A DNA stretch of 64,000 nucleotides, from assembly GCF_949987515.2 (NCBI RefSeq), contig NC_082689.1, positions 64,127,246 to 64,191,245 of the forward strand, in the 5' to 3' direction. The notes under the pieces are model-generated. The model made no database searches and had not been told where the DNA came from. It worked only from the letters and a program-made list of their open reading frames with translations. The stretch comes from Delphinus delphis (taxonomy: Eukaryota > Chordata > Mammalia > Artiodactyla > Delphinidae). The translations under genes were made by a program, and so were the position numbers. How positions within the stretch are numbered: the first letter of the stretch is position 1; each line of letters begins with the position of its first letter. Shown one piece after another: positions 11,271 to 22,115 of the stretch.

Positions 11271-11681
11271 TGTTAGCATTCTTCATTCCAGCGAAGATCA
11301 CAGTTTGTTAACCTCGAGAAGCTCATCAGGAGACCACCTAAGGCTGGATTAAAGGAACCAGAGAAGCTGTTCAAGAGACCACCTGAGGCCAGATTACAGG
11401 AACCACAGAAACGCATCAGAAGACCACCTGAGGCCAGATGAAAGGACTGCAGGCCCTGCACACACCCTGATCCTTATCAGCAACCCTGCCCTTGAATCAT
11501 TGCTAGAAAGCTCCTCCTCAAATCCCCCAGGCTGGGACACACAGTTCTTCAGGGCTCGAGCCCACTGTGTCCCCCTTTGCCTGGCAAAGCAATAAAGGTA
11601 TTCTTCTCTATTGTACGTCACCGAAAACCCTGTCTCCGAGATTCAATTCAGCACCAGTGCACAGAGGCCAAGTTTTCAGCA
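11271..11681 (+). mobile_element. Solo LTR of an endogenous retrovirus
   Basis: An LTR-like segment with a likely TG start at 11271 (TGTTAGCATT), AATAAA at 11591-11596, and a U5-like end TGTCTCCGAGATTC...GTTTTCAGCA closing with CA. The end resembles, base by base in places, the end of the LTR at 31457-32724, which supports the right edge. No internal retroviral genes adjoin it, so it is probably a solo LTR left by recombination. The left edge is uncertain and no target duplication was found. Confidence 0.6.
11316..11450 (+). repeat. 3 x 45 bp direct repeat inside the LTR
   Basis: Three consecutive units of exactly 45 bp (starting at 11316, 11361 and 11406) share the core AGACCACCTGAGGCCAGAT. 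The copies differ at several positions, so the array is not recent. It lies in the U3-like part of the LTR, where repeats often act as enhancers. That role is inferred only. Confidence 0.92.
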
Positions 11682-12279
11682 TCACTCCTACACATCTGAG
11701 GACTGTTTTCCCAGACTCTCATCATGGCCCATTAACATGCCAAGGCCTGAGTCTCAGCTGAGAGCAGAGGTGGAGATGGGCCAGTGAAGAAGGAAACAAA
11801 GGGGGAGGAAAGGCACCCAATGAGACTTGCGGAGAGTGGGGAAAGGGGAGCTCAGAGGCCCTGGGAGTCTGGAAATGAGACCAAGTGGGGACCTGGCTTT
11901 TCTCTCCTGCTCCAACTTTATATATAACACTTTCTACATATGTTATATTAGAAATCTAATATTAATACAGTACAATATACATAGATTAATATATTAGAAA
12001 TAATGAATATAATATTAGAAATAATTTCTGCAACATCTCTGACTTTGTGAGTAAAACATAACAGACACTCGGTAAAGGATGGTTACTACCTTATTGCTTT
12101 TTAAGACCCAAAGTGACTCCCATAATTGAATTGGGTTCAAATCAGGGAGCAAAATCCAGTTTTGATAGAAGCAGCACTGTATTCTTGGTAAAAGGTTCTC
12201 TATGTTATAATACACAGATTGTGGCAGTCACTTGTGAGGGATGTCACAGGAAATTTATAATAATAGTCACCAAGTGCTG
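11682..12279. other. Unique DNA with an AT-rich patch
   Basis: An AT-rich patch at 11918-12025 contains repeated ATATTAGAAATAAT-type words. Nothing else recognised. Confidence 0.5.
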
Positions 12280-12530
12280 GAATTTGAGTCTGATGATTTT
12301 GGAGACAGGTGAGTGTAAATGTAAAGACTTGGATTTCAGTCCTAGTCATATATTAGCCTTAGTCATATATTATTGTGTAAACTCCATCAGCCTCTGTTTT
12401 CTAATCTGCAAGATGAAGATTCTATAGAACCAACTGTGCAGGGTTGTTCCTAACTCAAATAGGATCGTATATGCAAAGCTCATGGCACAATGCTTAGCAT
12501 GTAGTAAGCACGCAATAAAGGCTGTCCATA
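12280..12530 (+). mobile_element. MIR SINE, near full length
   Basis: The plus-strand landmarks are in order: ACTTGGATTTCAGTCC, CTCTGTTTTCTAATCTGCAAG, GCAGGGTTGTTC, and a tail with CATGGCACAATGCTTAGCATG and GCAATAAAGG. A 17-base stretch with AGTCATATATTA is tandemly duplicated inside it (12341-12373). Confidence 0.8.
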
Positions 12531-13904
12531 ATTGGGGTTCAATTTATAAAATTAGAGCAGATTCAAGTTTATTCTCATAAAGACACTGATTATACTCACT
12601 TGCCTTTGGATTTACTTTCCTGCAAGACAAAAAAGGGGTGTGGTTTGGCTCTCCTGTTGGGGGTGCATGACCCATGAGAAATTCATCTCCTGTGTGGACT
12701 GTAACAGAAAAGATATCAGGAACCACTATGGTAACTTTCACATCAACTATGTGACCACTGCCTTTCATATTTCTGGCCATTTCAAATGAAATAGACCATT
12801 TTTCTAAAGGGTGGTGTTCATTAATTTATAAGGCAGTTCATCATACACTGGACTTACTTCACTAGGGTCCAAGGGATATTCTGTGCTATTAGGAAGTTAG
12901 GAGAAGCCATTTATGTGATCTCAGGTAGATTTTATTGGCGAAGGAGGATTTGTTGACCATTTCATATCATAGGGCATTTTACAAATCCTGGAACTACATG
13001 GTTTATGCTAATTTATCTGACCAACATCTATAGAGCACCCACTACTTTCTGGCTCTGGGCTGGGTGCCAGGGAACCAAAGGTGCATCGGACATGTCACAG
13101 GCTGTGAGTAAGTATGGGGCCCTGCACATAGCTGAATAAGTGTTGAGGTGACCAGGAAATCAGTCCTTCATCATAAATGCAGTAGAGAGCTAAGAGCAAA
13201 GCTACTCGAGGAGGGCAGGGGAGAGAGCAACCACTCTGGGCTGTGACACCTTTGCTTCCTGGAGATGCCTTTTCTGTGCTCAAGGATCCATTTGTGCTGT
13301 CTCTCCAGGGCTAAGTGAAATCCACTGAGAATCCCTGCCACAGACAGGGCAACCCCGTGATATGGCCAGCCCTGACCCAACTTCTGCCCTTGGGGACTTC
13401 TCTTTCTTTTTAACCTAGGAATTGTATAATGTCCCACTTTCCATTCCAGTCTGCTCAGTGCCTGAGGCTCAGCTTGAGACGGACTTTGGTTACAGTGCAT
13501 CCAAGGCCATAAACAAACACAGCATCAGAAAAGCCAACTCCTGGGCAGCAGCCCTGCAGTGAAGGGGAAGGGCCAGGTCTGTAGCCAGAGAGAGGGCAGG
13601 GTGAGCGCTATTTACAGAACATGTGCCTGGCTCCCGGCTCCTCAGCCGCCATCTGCGCGTGGCAGACGTTGCTTGCTTCTTGTCGCGCACTCAGTCTCCC
13701 CTGGGTGCCAGTCTAGGCCAATCCAGCCCCCTAGTCCGGGGGGACTGAGGGCACCTGTGGCCAGGAACACAGCGGCTGAGGAGCTCATCAGATTCCCAGC
13801 TGACCATGTGCTCAGCCTTTAGGAGCAGAAGCAGTACAGCCTGTTTTGTTCTCTGTGACTAAATGGACCATCTTGCATCCTGCTTCCTGAAAGCATCATC
13901 TGTG
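12531..13904. other. Unique DNA with one old repeat trace
   Basis: A short degraded stretch at 13010-13100 (AGAGCACCCACTACTTTCTGGC...GGGTGCCAGGG) resembles a common old mammalian repeat that I cannot name. A 78-codon minus-strand frame at 12544-12780 is not supported as a gene. The region near 13600-13780 is GC-richer but not an evident island. Confidence 0.45.
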
Positions 13905-14045
13905 TCGTTCCGTGTACCTCACTCGCGGGAGCCTCGTTTCCTCAGCTGTCCTCAATTGTCAGGTGAATGAGCAAACACCTACTTGCAGGGCTGTCTTGAG
14001 CAATAAATGAGATGACCTGTGAGGCACCGGGCACAGGAAAGAGGC
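13905..14045 (+). mobile_element. MIR 3' half
   Basis: GAGCCTCGTTTCCTCAGCTG, CAGGGCTGTCTTGAGCAATAAATGAGATGA and GCACCGGGCACAGG follow the plus-strand MIR order. The head is missing or too decayed to see. Confidence 0.6.
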
Positions 14046-14621
14046 ACAAATTGTATTGGTGTCCGAATTTGACTTCTGTATATTTTGTCAGTTCAGTGCC
14101 CTCGAGGCCTGGGGTTGTGCCTCTGAATGTCTAGCATGGTCGTTTTGGTGTGGAGGACACTTGGTAGATGACAGTGTAAAACCATGTGCTTTACTGACCA
14201 ATATTTCTGTGTGCTACCGGCATCCCTGACTCTCACCCCGTCCCTGAACTTCATCCCTTCTCTGAGCCTCACTTTGTACCAGACCAGCACCTCCTTCCTT
14301 ACCCTCACCTCATTCCTGACAGGGCATCTCCTAATCAGTTTCCTTGAGGTTCTTTGAGGGTTTGGGACTCAGAGACCTCCACAGGGGCAGAGAGAAGCAA
14401 CAGGCCCCTGAGCTAGAATGTAGATACCCCGGTACATCCTGGGTCTCCTCTTCCTCAGCTCTGGCTCAGCTGCCTGGGGAGCTGTTCTGGAAGAGAACCA
14501 TCAATGACCATAGGACACTGGCTCCTGCCCTTCCTGCTAGTTCCTTTTCCCAGGGCTCTGGGGGCCTGAGGGAAAACCTCACTGGTTTTCAGGCATGAGA
14601 GGAGCGTGTTGTGAGCCCTGG

Positions 14622-14745
14622 AGGGCAGACTGGTAGAGTGGGCAGAGCACAAGCCTGGGAGTCAAGGGACGACCCATTCCCAGCTGTGTGACTGAGACCA
14701 TGCCACTCAGGGAATGTGACTGAGAAATGTAGGAACCAAATGCAG
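14622..14745 (+). mobile_element. MIR 5' half
   Basis: CTGGTAGAGTGGGCAGAGCACAAGCCTGGGAGTCAAG and CCAGCTGTGTGACTGAG match the tRNA-like head and core of a plus-strand MIR. The 3' half is absent. Confidence 0.6.
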
Positions 14746-14845
14746 GTGGGCCTGCAACTCTGCCCAGCTGAAGAACGTTCAGAAAAGCCCATCTTGAGGG
14801 AAACTGCAGGGCCCCAACCTCTGTCTAAATAAAAAGAAGTGCCTA

Positions 14846-15152
14846 GGGGCTTGCTTCCCTGGTGGCGCAGTGGTTAAGAATCCGCCTGCCAATGCAGGGG
14901 ACACGGGTTCGAGTCCTGGTCCGGAAGATCCCACGTGCCGTGGAACAACTAAGCCCGTGCGCCACAACTACTGAGCCTGCACCCTAGAGCCTGTGAGCCA
15001 CAACTACCGAAGCCCATGTGCCATAACTCCTGAAGCCCGCGTGCCTAGAGCCCGTGCTTCGCAGCAAGAGAAGCCACTGCAGTGAGTAGCCCCCACTCAC
15101 CACAACTGGAGAAAGTCCGTGCCCAGCAACCAAGACCCAACACAGCCAAAAA

Positions 15153-15187
<35 letters not shown>

Positions 15188-15209
15188 ATGGGGGAAAAAA
15201 GAGAGAGAG
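14846..15209 (+). mobile_element. CHR-1-like long SINE with intact A and B boxes
   Basis: Plus-strand copy of the long subtype, flanked by a perfect 11 bp target duplication AGAAGTGCCTA (14835-14845 and 15210-15220). The head keeps a canonical Pol III A box TGGCGCAGTGG (14863-14873) and B box GGTTCGAGTCC (14906-14916). Repeated CCACAACTACTGAGCC units follow, then an (AAAT)n tail and a GA-rich end. It would be expected to be transcribable in principle. Whether it is active is unknown. Confidence 0.95.
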
Positions 15210-15220
15210 AGAAGTGCCTA

Positions 15221-16411
15221 AATTAAGCCTTAGCTTGCAGGACTGAAACAGAAGGAATCACAGGCAAAAGGTAGGAAATGAGCTCTGAATTAGTCACGGC
15301 ACAAGATCTTTATCAGTATTTCATTTAGAAAGAAAAATAAAACAACGTGCTCCCTCACAGTGGATACTGAATTACAAGCAGGGTAATACATCGAACACCT
15401 CAGCACCGTCTAAAGAGATCAGAGAGTGGATCCAAGTGCTATTGCACAGACCCTCTGCCCAAGCCTGGGACTAAGACGGAGGGGCAAATGCACAGTCACC
15501 ATTTCTCCAGTTGCTACAGGGGCTGGGGTCAAGGGGGCTCTGCTTCCTGAACAACCGCCCTGGGTAGGGCAGAGAAAAGGGGTGATTGCCGTTCAGAAGT
15601 GGAAATGAAAAGCGTGTCCTAAGGGAACAAGTATTTACATTGTACTCTGAATATGATAATGTGGAATTAGCAACACGCTTGTCTTCTACTGGTAGCCTCT
15701 CTCTGGAAAACTACTTTGGTCCATAGTAGGGAAAAAATAAAACACAAACCTTAAAATTAATACTTATTTAAAGCAAGGAGGTAAAGGATTTGGGAAAATA
15801 TTTCAAGGGTCCCCAGGCATGAACGGGCACAGGCCTGGAGGAGAGTGAACACCAGGGGAAATTCCAGGTGTGGGTAACAAGAAGGGTTCTGCCGTCCTCT
15901 GACTTTCTCTTAACACCCTCCTTGTTCCTTCCCTCCCCTTTCCTTCCCATCTGTCTTCTTCTGTCTCCCCAGCTACTTCCTAGCTTCCAAGAGCCTCCTC
16001 AGTCCTGCCTCAGTTGAACAAAGACAATGTTCCATTAGAACCTGAGTAGTTTATCCAAGAAGGAATCCACCTCAAGCTATTGAGGCTGATAATGACACAG
16101 CTTTAGGTAACATCTGTATTTTAACACGGAGTCGTTTAGGGCCTTATCAGGAAAGAGTGAAGGAGGGGCTTATTCCACAAGTTCACAAGCCATTCACGTG
16201 GCAGGTATCTTCACATGGAGAAAAAAGGATGGGCAAGTTCCAGAATTCTCTGAAGCACTGAAGTGGGACAGCCATCTCCTCCTTCTATAGATCAGGCCCT
16301 CATCTGAGATGAGGTCAGGGTTTCTGCTGCATTTGCCTTCCTTACACTGTTGTCTGCTTGTGATGCTTCCTGTCACTTCATGGGAAAAAGACCACGTCTG
16401 CCTTAAAAATA
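15221..16411. other. No recognised feature
   Basis: About 1.2 kb of unique-looking sequence. No repeat or gene recognised. Confidence 0.5.
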
Positions 16412-16655
16412 AGAGCAAATGCTTATTGAGCACTTACTATGTTCAGTCAGTTTTCTAAGCCCTTTATGTTTTTTAACTGATTCAGTTTTTTACAACCATC
16501 AGAGGTGGGTAATTCTGTGCCCATTTTAAAGATAAGTCATGGAGTCCTTGAATAACTTGCCTAAGGCCATAGGGTAAGTAAAAAGCAAAGTTAGGATTTA
16601 AACCCAGCTGTCTGGCCCCTGGGCTCAGACTGTAAGCCATGATGTAGACTGTGTT
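16412..16655 (-). mobile_element. MIR SINE, near full length
   Basis: Minus-strand order is clear: TTATTGAGCACTTACTATGTTCAG, CCCATTTTAAAGATAAGTCATGG, AATAACTTGCCTAAGGCCA and GGATTTAAACCCAGCTGTC. It is one of the best preserved MIRs in the window. Confidence 0.85.
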
Positions 16656-16711
16656 CCTAGCAACTACTACAGAGCCTGAGAAACAATCACTATGTCTGCT
16701 TTTCTTGTATA

Positions 16712-16870
16712 TCTCTGTGATGATTAATTTTATGGGTCAACGTGGCTGGACCATGGTGCCCAGATATTTGGTGAAACGTTATTCTGGATGTTCCTGTGAG
16801 GGTGTTTTGGATGTGACTTACATTTAAATCAGTGGACTTTGAGTAAAGCAGACTGTTGCCCATAGTGTGC

Positions 16871-16921
<51 letters not shown>

Positions 16922-17236
16922 GAGGGGTGGGGCTCATTCAATTAGATGAAGTCCTGAATAGGACAAAAGGCTAATCTTCCTCGAGCCAGAGGGAATTCTC
17001 CAGCAGACTTGCTTTTGGACTTGATCTACAATGTTGACTGATCCTTGTTTTTCAGCAGACTGTCTTCAGACTCAAACTGCAAATCTTTCCTGAGTCTCCA
17101 TCCTGCTGGCTTCCCCTATCAGATTTTGGACTTACAAAGCTTCCACAATCACTTAAGCCAATTCCTTATACCACTCTTCTAATACACACACATCCTATTG
17201 TTCTGTTTGTCTTGAGAACCCTGCTTAATATAGCCT
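16712..17236. mobile_element. Ancient interspersed repeat, family not assigned
   Basis: The stretch from GTGATGATTAATTTTATGGGTCAAC to AGAACCCTGCTTAATATAG is a common mammalian interspersed repeat that I recognise by sequence but cannot name with confidence. It may be an LTR-type element. A TG dinucleotide array grew inside it at 16874-16918. No coding frame survives. Confidence 0.6.
16874..16918 (+). repeat. (TG)n microsatellite
   Basis: An uninterrupted TG array of 45 bases inside the old repeat at 16712-17236. Likely to vary in length between individuals. Confidence 0.97.
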
Positions 17237-17239
17237 CCT

Positions 17240-18140
17240 TTGCTAACAGGTTCCTCCAGCCTGGGTCCTAGGCCCTCTTTTCTTCTCAGTTTAAGTTTTG
17301 CCCATTTTCTAAGCAAATTTCTCCTGCTCTTGGCCTCAGTTGTTATCTATATGCCAATAATTCTTAAATTCACACTCTAGCTCAGACGTGTCTAAGGAGC
17401 TCCAGACCCATACATCCAACTGTGTACTTGGTGTGTATTCTTGGATATCTGACGGGCACCTGAATGCAGCATGAACAAAGGTAAGTTCATGATCTTTCAC
17501 CCCTGATCCTCTTTTAGGGTTCTCTATCTCTGTGAAATGTGCCCGTATCTATCTGAAAGACCAGGAGCCATTCTTAACAGTTCTCTCCCCCTCAGTTCTG
17601 TACTTAATCCATCATCATGTCCTGTCAATGTCGCTTCAGAAATTTTTCATACCTTATAACCTCTCTCCATCTCCACTGTCACTGCCATGTCCAACCTATG
17701 GGCATTCCTTATCTTGACTCCAATGGTAACTTATCAAGTGGTCTACCTCTGCATTCCAGCCACAATGATCTTTCTAAAAAATAAAGATGATCTTATCATT
17801 CTTGGCTACTACCCGTTTGAAACCATTCAATGACCTTCTCTTGTGCTAGGAAGAAGGCCAAGTTCTTAGCGTGGCTACATGGTGGTTCCCAAGGCTCTGC
17901 ATGGTCTCATCCTGCAGCACTTTCCTCCTTGCTCTCCGTACTCCGTTACTCTTACTTTTTTCAGTTCCTCAAAAATGCTTCATCACCGGTCCTTTGCACA
18001 TACTGTTTTTATTTTTTAAAATGTGGAACATTATTCCCAACCTCTCAACTCTCGTATCAGGAATCACTTCTAAAGGGAAATTGTATTCCACACACCCTCT
18101 CTGTCTGGTCAGAATTTTTGGTTACACAATCTTATAGTAT
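17240..18140 (+). mobile_element. L2 LINE, part of ORF2 and 3' end
   Basis: About 0.9 kb reads collinearly with mammalian LINE-2: GGGTCCTAGGCCCTCTTTTCTTCTC, TGCCAATAATTCTTAAATT, GAGCTCCAGACCCATACATCCAACTG, CCAGGAGCCATTCTTAACAG, AATCCATCATCATGTCCTGTC, then CCTTTGCACATACTG and a degraded end. L2 ORF2 encodes an endonuclease and reverse transcriptase; here the frame is broken many times. L2 is thought to have mobilised MIR, and a MIR follows directly. Confidence 0.78.
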
Positions 18141-18162
18141 TAATCTAAATTCATAGGAATAA

Positions 18163-18330
18163 TAGCAGCTAGGATTTATTGAATGCTTATCAAGTTCAAG
18201 TGTGAAGCACAGTGCTAAAAATTTTACAGTCATTATATTTAAATAATTGTCTAATTAAAACTACAACACAATCTGAGAAGTAGATAATATTATTATTCTC
18301 TCTTATAGACGAGGAACCTGAAAACCTGGG
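18163..18330 (-). mobile_element. MIR fragment
   Basis: AGCTAGGATTTATTGAATGC, ACAGTGCTAAAAATTTTACAG, TATTATTATTCTCTCTTATAGACGAGG fit the minus-strand MIR tail and middle. The head is lost. Confidence 0.75.
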
Positions 18331-19959
18331 TGGGAAGCTGAGTCCAACTTCAGTAGTGTGATGACTTGCTGGCTATGTGGACTGTGTATTTGGAGTGAGC
18401 TGGGGGCAAGCCTGTGATTGATCAGAACTGTTAGAGGACTGCCTGGCATATAGAATGTGTTGAATAACCTACTTGTTGATGGAAAGAATGATGAATGTTT
18501 GAATGAGTAATGAACTAGGACACATTTTAATATAGGAACTACCTGGGTATCCCTTTCATTCTCTACCCTAAATTGGTCACCTATGAGATTATTTTCAAAA
18601 TTCTAGACAGCTTCTTGTAAATGAGAAAATGGCATTCCCGATACTAGAGATGTTTTAGAGACCCCTCCACTCTTCATTTTGATGACCATCTGCTCCATTT
18701 CCAAATAAGGCATCTATTTAGTTTAACTTTGCTCACAGCGAAGGGTGATTTTTTTCGTTGTTGTTGTTCCAGTCCTTTTGAGGCTTCTGAAATAGAGGGA
18801 GTCACACACACACAGACACATGCTTACAAACATGTACACACGGTGGTAGGTATGTCCACACTAGCTGATGTAACAAATAAACCCTAAATTTCCAAGCTTA
18901 ACATTATAGGTGGTTATTTCTTGTTCAGCCTAATGAGGCTGTTCCTGTTTGGTCAGAAAGCTTTCCACCTGGTGACCCAGGAGCCCCAGCTCCCTCCATC
19001 TCTGAGGGCATCAGGCTTCTCTCATGCAGATGTCAACAGGGGACAGCAAGCATGGAGCAACCTACCTCCTAAAAATCCTGGCCCCAAAAGGAAACATGTC
19101 ACTTCCACTTGTATTCCATTACTAGAAATTCATCCTCTGATCACACCCAACTCATAAGGTAGGCAAGGACATGCTGTCTAGTTATATGCCCAGGAAGAAA
19201 TCTGAGTAAGTCACCAGCCATGTCTGCCCTACTTCCCATCCCTATAATACAAAGCAGCTAGATGCTATAAGATTAGTGCCCTGGGGTATGGAAGATGGAG
19301 CTTAATTTTAATGGTGGACATCTGGAAAGGCCTGCAGAGGAGGGGATTTTGAGTAGATCTTGAAGGATAGTTAAGTTTTTAATAGAAAGAGATCCTAGGC
19401 ATAACTAACACTGGTACCAAAAATGATGAGGTCTGAAGCCAGGAGGGAGTAAGGCTGTGAGAAAAAATCTGAGAGCCAAGTAGAAATTATTTCAATAATC
19501 TTTTTTTTCTTGGTTTTCCTGAACTCCTCCATAACTAATTAAATAACAAACAGAATTACCCCCTCCATCATGAGTATCTTAGTCCGTAATGTGAAGACAT
19601 GAAATAATTAGAGGGTGTGCTGTGTAAGAATTTTAATGTCACAGAAAACTTCTATTTTTAAGACGGTGCTAATTATACAGGATGAGGCCGAACAAAGGGA
19701 AGATGTGCAATTAGTGGAGCACAGCTTATTACAACCAGCTCTGTTTAAAAGCTCTTCTGAACCTAGATATGTAATAAATGTAATAAATCAGGAGTCATCT
19801 AGTGTTTACCTTTTAGAGGACAACTCTGGAGATTACAGAACTGCAGGACAGGGCCATTTTACATTTAATTATGGTGATGGTAAAGGTAGACTTTTACACT
19901 CTAGACTTTTTCCTCTCTAGCGGTCGAGAGGAAAGAGAAGGGTCTTGAGAGGGAGAAGA
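18331..19959. other. Unique DNA with unassigned old repeats
   Basis: The stretch 18850-19190 (GGTGGTTATTTCTTGTTCAGCC through GTATTCCATTACTAGAAATTC) looks like an old interspersed repeat of unknown family to me. 19265-19500 (GATTTTGAGTAGATCTTGAAGGATAG) may be another. The open frame at 19615-19920 lies outside both and is discussed under findings. Confidence 0.4.
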
Positions 19960-20092
19960 CCTCTGTTCCTTCTTTGGTCTGCCAGTCATTGGCTGGGTGA
20001 TCATAACCTTTCTGGGCTACTGCCTCCATGGTATGGGGGTAATAATACAAATGAAAGCACTTAGCACTGAGCCTGAACTATATTAAGGACCC
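19960..20092 (+). mobile_element. MIR fragment
   Basis: GGCTGGGTGATCATAACC, GGGGGTAATAATACAAATG and GCACTTAGCACTGAGCCTG match the plus-strand MIR core and tail, without the AATAAA end. Confidence 0.65.
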
Positions 20093-20258
20093 CGTTTTTA
20101 TTCTAGATCCACTTCCCTTCCCTTCTTCAACTTTTTCTTAGGCAGGATTTCATTCACCTCAATAAAAATCCTTAAGACTTTAAACACTGTACAAGAATGA
20201 CTGTAATATCAGATGGATGTACTTCCTCTAAGTCCACCAAACTTCAGTAAAGGCAGTT

Positions 20259-20328
20259 ATAGATAGATATATCTATCTATAGATATAGATAGATATAGAT
20301 AGATATAGATAGATAGATATATCTATCT
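20259..20328. repeat. GATA/TATC microsatellite with palindromic ends
   Basis: A 70-base array of ATAGATAGAT words. The perfect 18 bp palindrome AGATAGATATATCTATCT occurs at both ends (20261-20278 and 20311-20328), so the tract can fold as a cruciform or long hairpin. Confidence 0.95.
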
Positions 20329-21299
20329 GAGCAGTGTCAGGGATAAAGAAATATCTAAGTTGTCAAATCCCAGGAGGGTTGACTCAGCTCTTTTTTGCTT
20401 CCAAAGAAGATAAACTGCATCTCATGCAATTTGTTTTTCGCTAAGGGGTTCTCATTTTGGTTTCAAAAAAGATCTTCAGTGCAAAAGACAATCTCTCTTA
20501 CATATACATTAAATGGGCTGTGACGAGTCCTGTGAAAATGTGGGTTTTTCCCTAGATTCTGTTGCTGGAATATTAGAAATTGATATGAAAAGCTGAGAGC
20601 TTAAAAATTGCACAATATTACATATTATTCAAATGCAAAATGCTGTGGGCTTCTCATCCCAAGTCTCAGCTCCGCTATGAATGGCCTATATAAACAAGTG
20701 CACCTCAGTGCTGACTGAAAGGATAGAGGCCCTCACCTTCTGAGACAGCATTAGGATTGCATTATCATATCAGTAACCCACACGCCAAGTTCTTGATAAA
20801 AATGGTCATAATCCAGAGGCGAGAGATAAAACATGAGAGTTTGATTTGTCTAAACAAATCAAAGGCATTTAGAGTCAAGCTACTTAATCTGTCTTAAAGC
20901 ATTGCCAGGAATATAAATATGAGAATAGCCTCAGAGCCAGAACAGGCAAGAGTTGAGAGAGTAGAAGGAACTCTGAAGATTATTCACTACTTTTTCCTGA
21001 TTTACTATAATCCAGCCATATTGTAGGTTGGTTGAAGGCACTCTGTTCTTTGAACTCACACAAGTTCCAGGTTAAGGGAGCAACCACATCTCGGACCACA
21101 ACACTTGTCAGATTGCCACAAGGAAGAGCAACAACACTTCGATGCTCCAGTATGGATGTGACACATATCATTTCTAGACACAACTGATGAGCCAGGTCAG
21201 ATCCTATACCCCATGGAACCCCACGGAGACCAAGGCAATGCAATCCTATCACATGCCAGGAAAGGGAAGGGAATGGAACCCTTGACTCTCACACCTCCC
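20329..21299. other. No recognised feature
   Basis: About 1 kb of AT-rich unique-looking sequence. Nothing that I can support. Confidence 0.5.
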
Positions 21300-21475
21300 A
21301 TAATCACCCTTTAGGAAGCAAGTTCTAGCTCTCCACTGCCTTAGCATCCCTTTTGTTTTCCATAGTGCTTATCCCAATTCTTAATTATATTATTTACTTA
21401 TTTTCTGTTTTGGTTTTAGTTGTTTTCCTCCATTGAACTATAAGATCTCTAAGAGGAAGGACCATGTCAGCAGGC
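21300..21475 (+). mobile_element. L2 3' end fragment
   Basis: The order ATAGTGCTTATCCCAATTCTTAATTAT, ATTTACTTATTTTCTG, TGAACTATAAGATCTCTAAGAGG and AAGGACCATGTC matches the end of mammalian LINE-2. The terminal AATAAA part is missing. Confidence 0.6.
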
Positions 21476-21933
21476 TAATTCCATGAAACAGCTCTCAAAA
21501 ATGGTTAATCAACCTAATATATTTAAATACTGAATCTCTTTGTCTTGAATTTGGAGAATCCTTATGGTGATAATGTCATGTCTCTGCCGAGGCCCTTTTT
21601 GGCTGGGTGCTGACGCCTCTCCCTCGCTCCTTATCAGGGGATCCTCTCTCCACACCATGGGGAGGGGGGGCAAGGCAAAGATGAACTGGGTATTCCTTCC
21701 AATGCTGTTAGCAATTGGGAAACTCTCAACTAAAGCCTCACAGGAATCTCCAAAGGTGGCGAAAACCAACATAACCAATGCACAGTGCTGTAAACTTTGT
21801 AAATATTGAAAAGAAGAGAGGACTCTGGTGAATGGGCATTTTGTTGAATTTACTTTTGACAAATTACCTTGCAGGGAATTAGCTCAGAGCTACCTCCTTG
21901 CCCTCCACTCACAGTTGTGCTTTATTGTCAAAC

Positions 21934-21994
21934 TGAACCTGGTATTTATTTATTTATTGAAAATGACTCTACTACCCAATGAACCTGGTATTTA
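21934..21994 (-). mobile_element. Tiny insert with 15 bp target duplication
   Basis: A perfect 15 bp direct repeat TGAACCTGGTATTTA (21934-21948 and 21980-21994) brackets only 31 bases. Read on the minus strand these end in an AATAAATAAA-like A-rich tail. This is the form of an extremely 5'-truncated retroposon insertion. A plain local duplication is the alternative. Confidence 0.6.
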
Positions 21995-22115
21995 GAAGGC
22001 ACTTAACTGTCCACTTCATGGGCCAGGAAACTGTAGTTTAGAGGGATTAAGTTATTGGCCCGAATCACAGAGGTGACGGTGGGAAAGATAAAAGTATGGT
22101 TCAAGTTACCTCTTG
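21995..22115 (-). mobile_element. MIR fragment
   Basis: GGCCAGGAAACTGTAGTTTAGAGGGATTAAG and CCCGAATCACAGAGGTGACGG match the middle of a minus-strand MIR. Confidence 0.6.

Noticed and set aside
12544..12780. 78-codon minus-strand frame with globular-looking composition and an internal TTTTTGTCTTGCAG acceptor-like site
   Set aside because: No credible donor, no recognised family, and the length is ordinary for random DNA.
13600..13790. Possible CpG island or promoter
   Set aside because: GC-richer with a few CpGs, but too short and too sparse in CpG to call an island; no gene start nearby.
14861..14940. tRNA gene
   Set aside because: The A and B boxes belong to the SINE head. The flanking sequence does not close a tRNA acceptor stem and leads into the SINE body.
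15150..15188. Independent (AAAT)n microsatellite
   Set aside because: It lies inside the target duplications of the CHR-1-like SINE and is its tail; the similar run at 33757-33784 has the same explanation.
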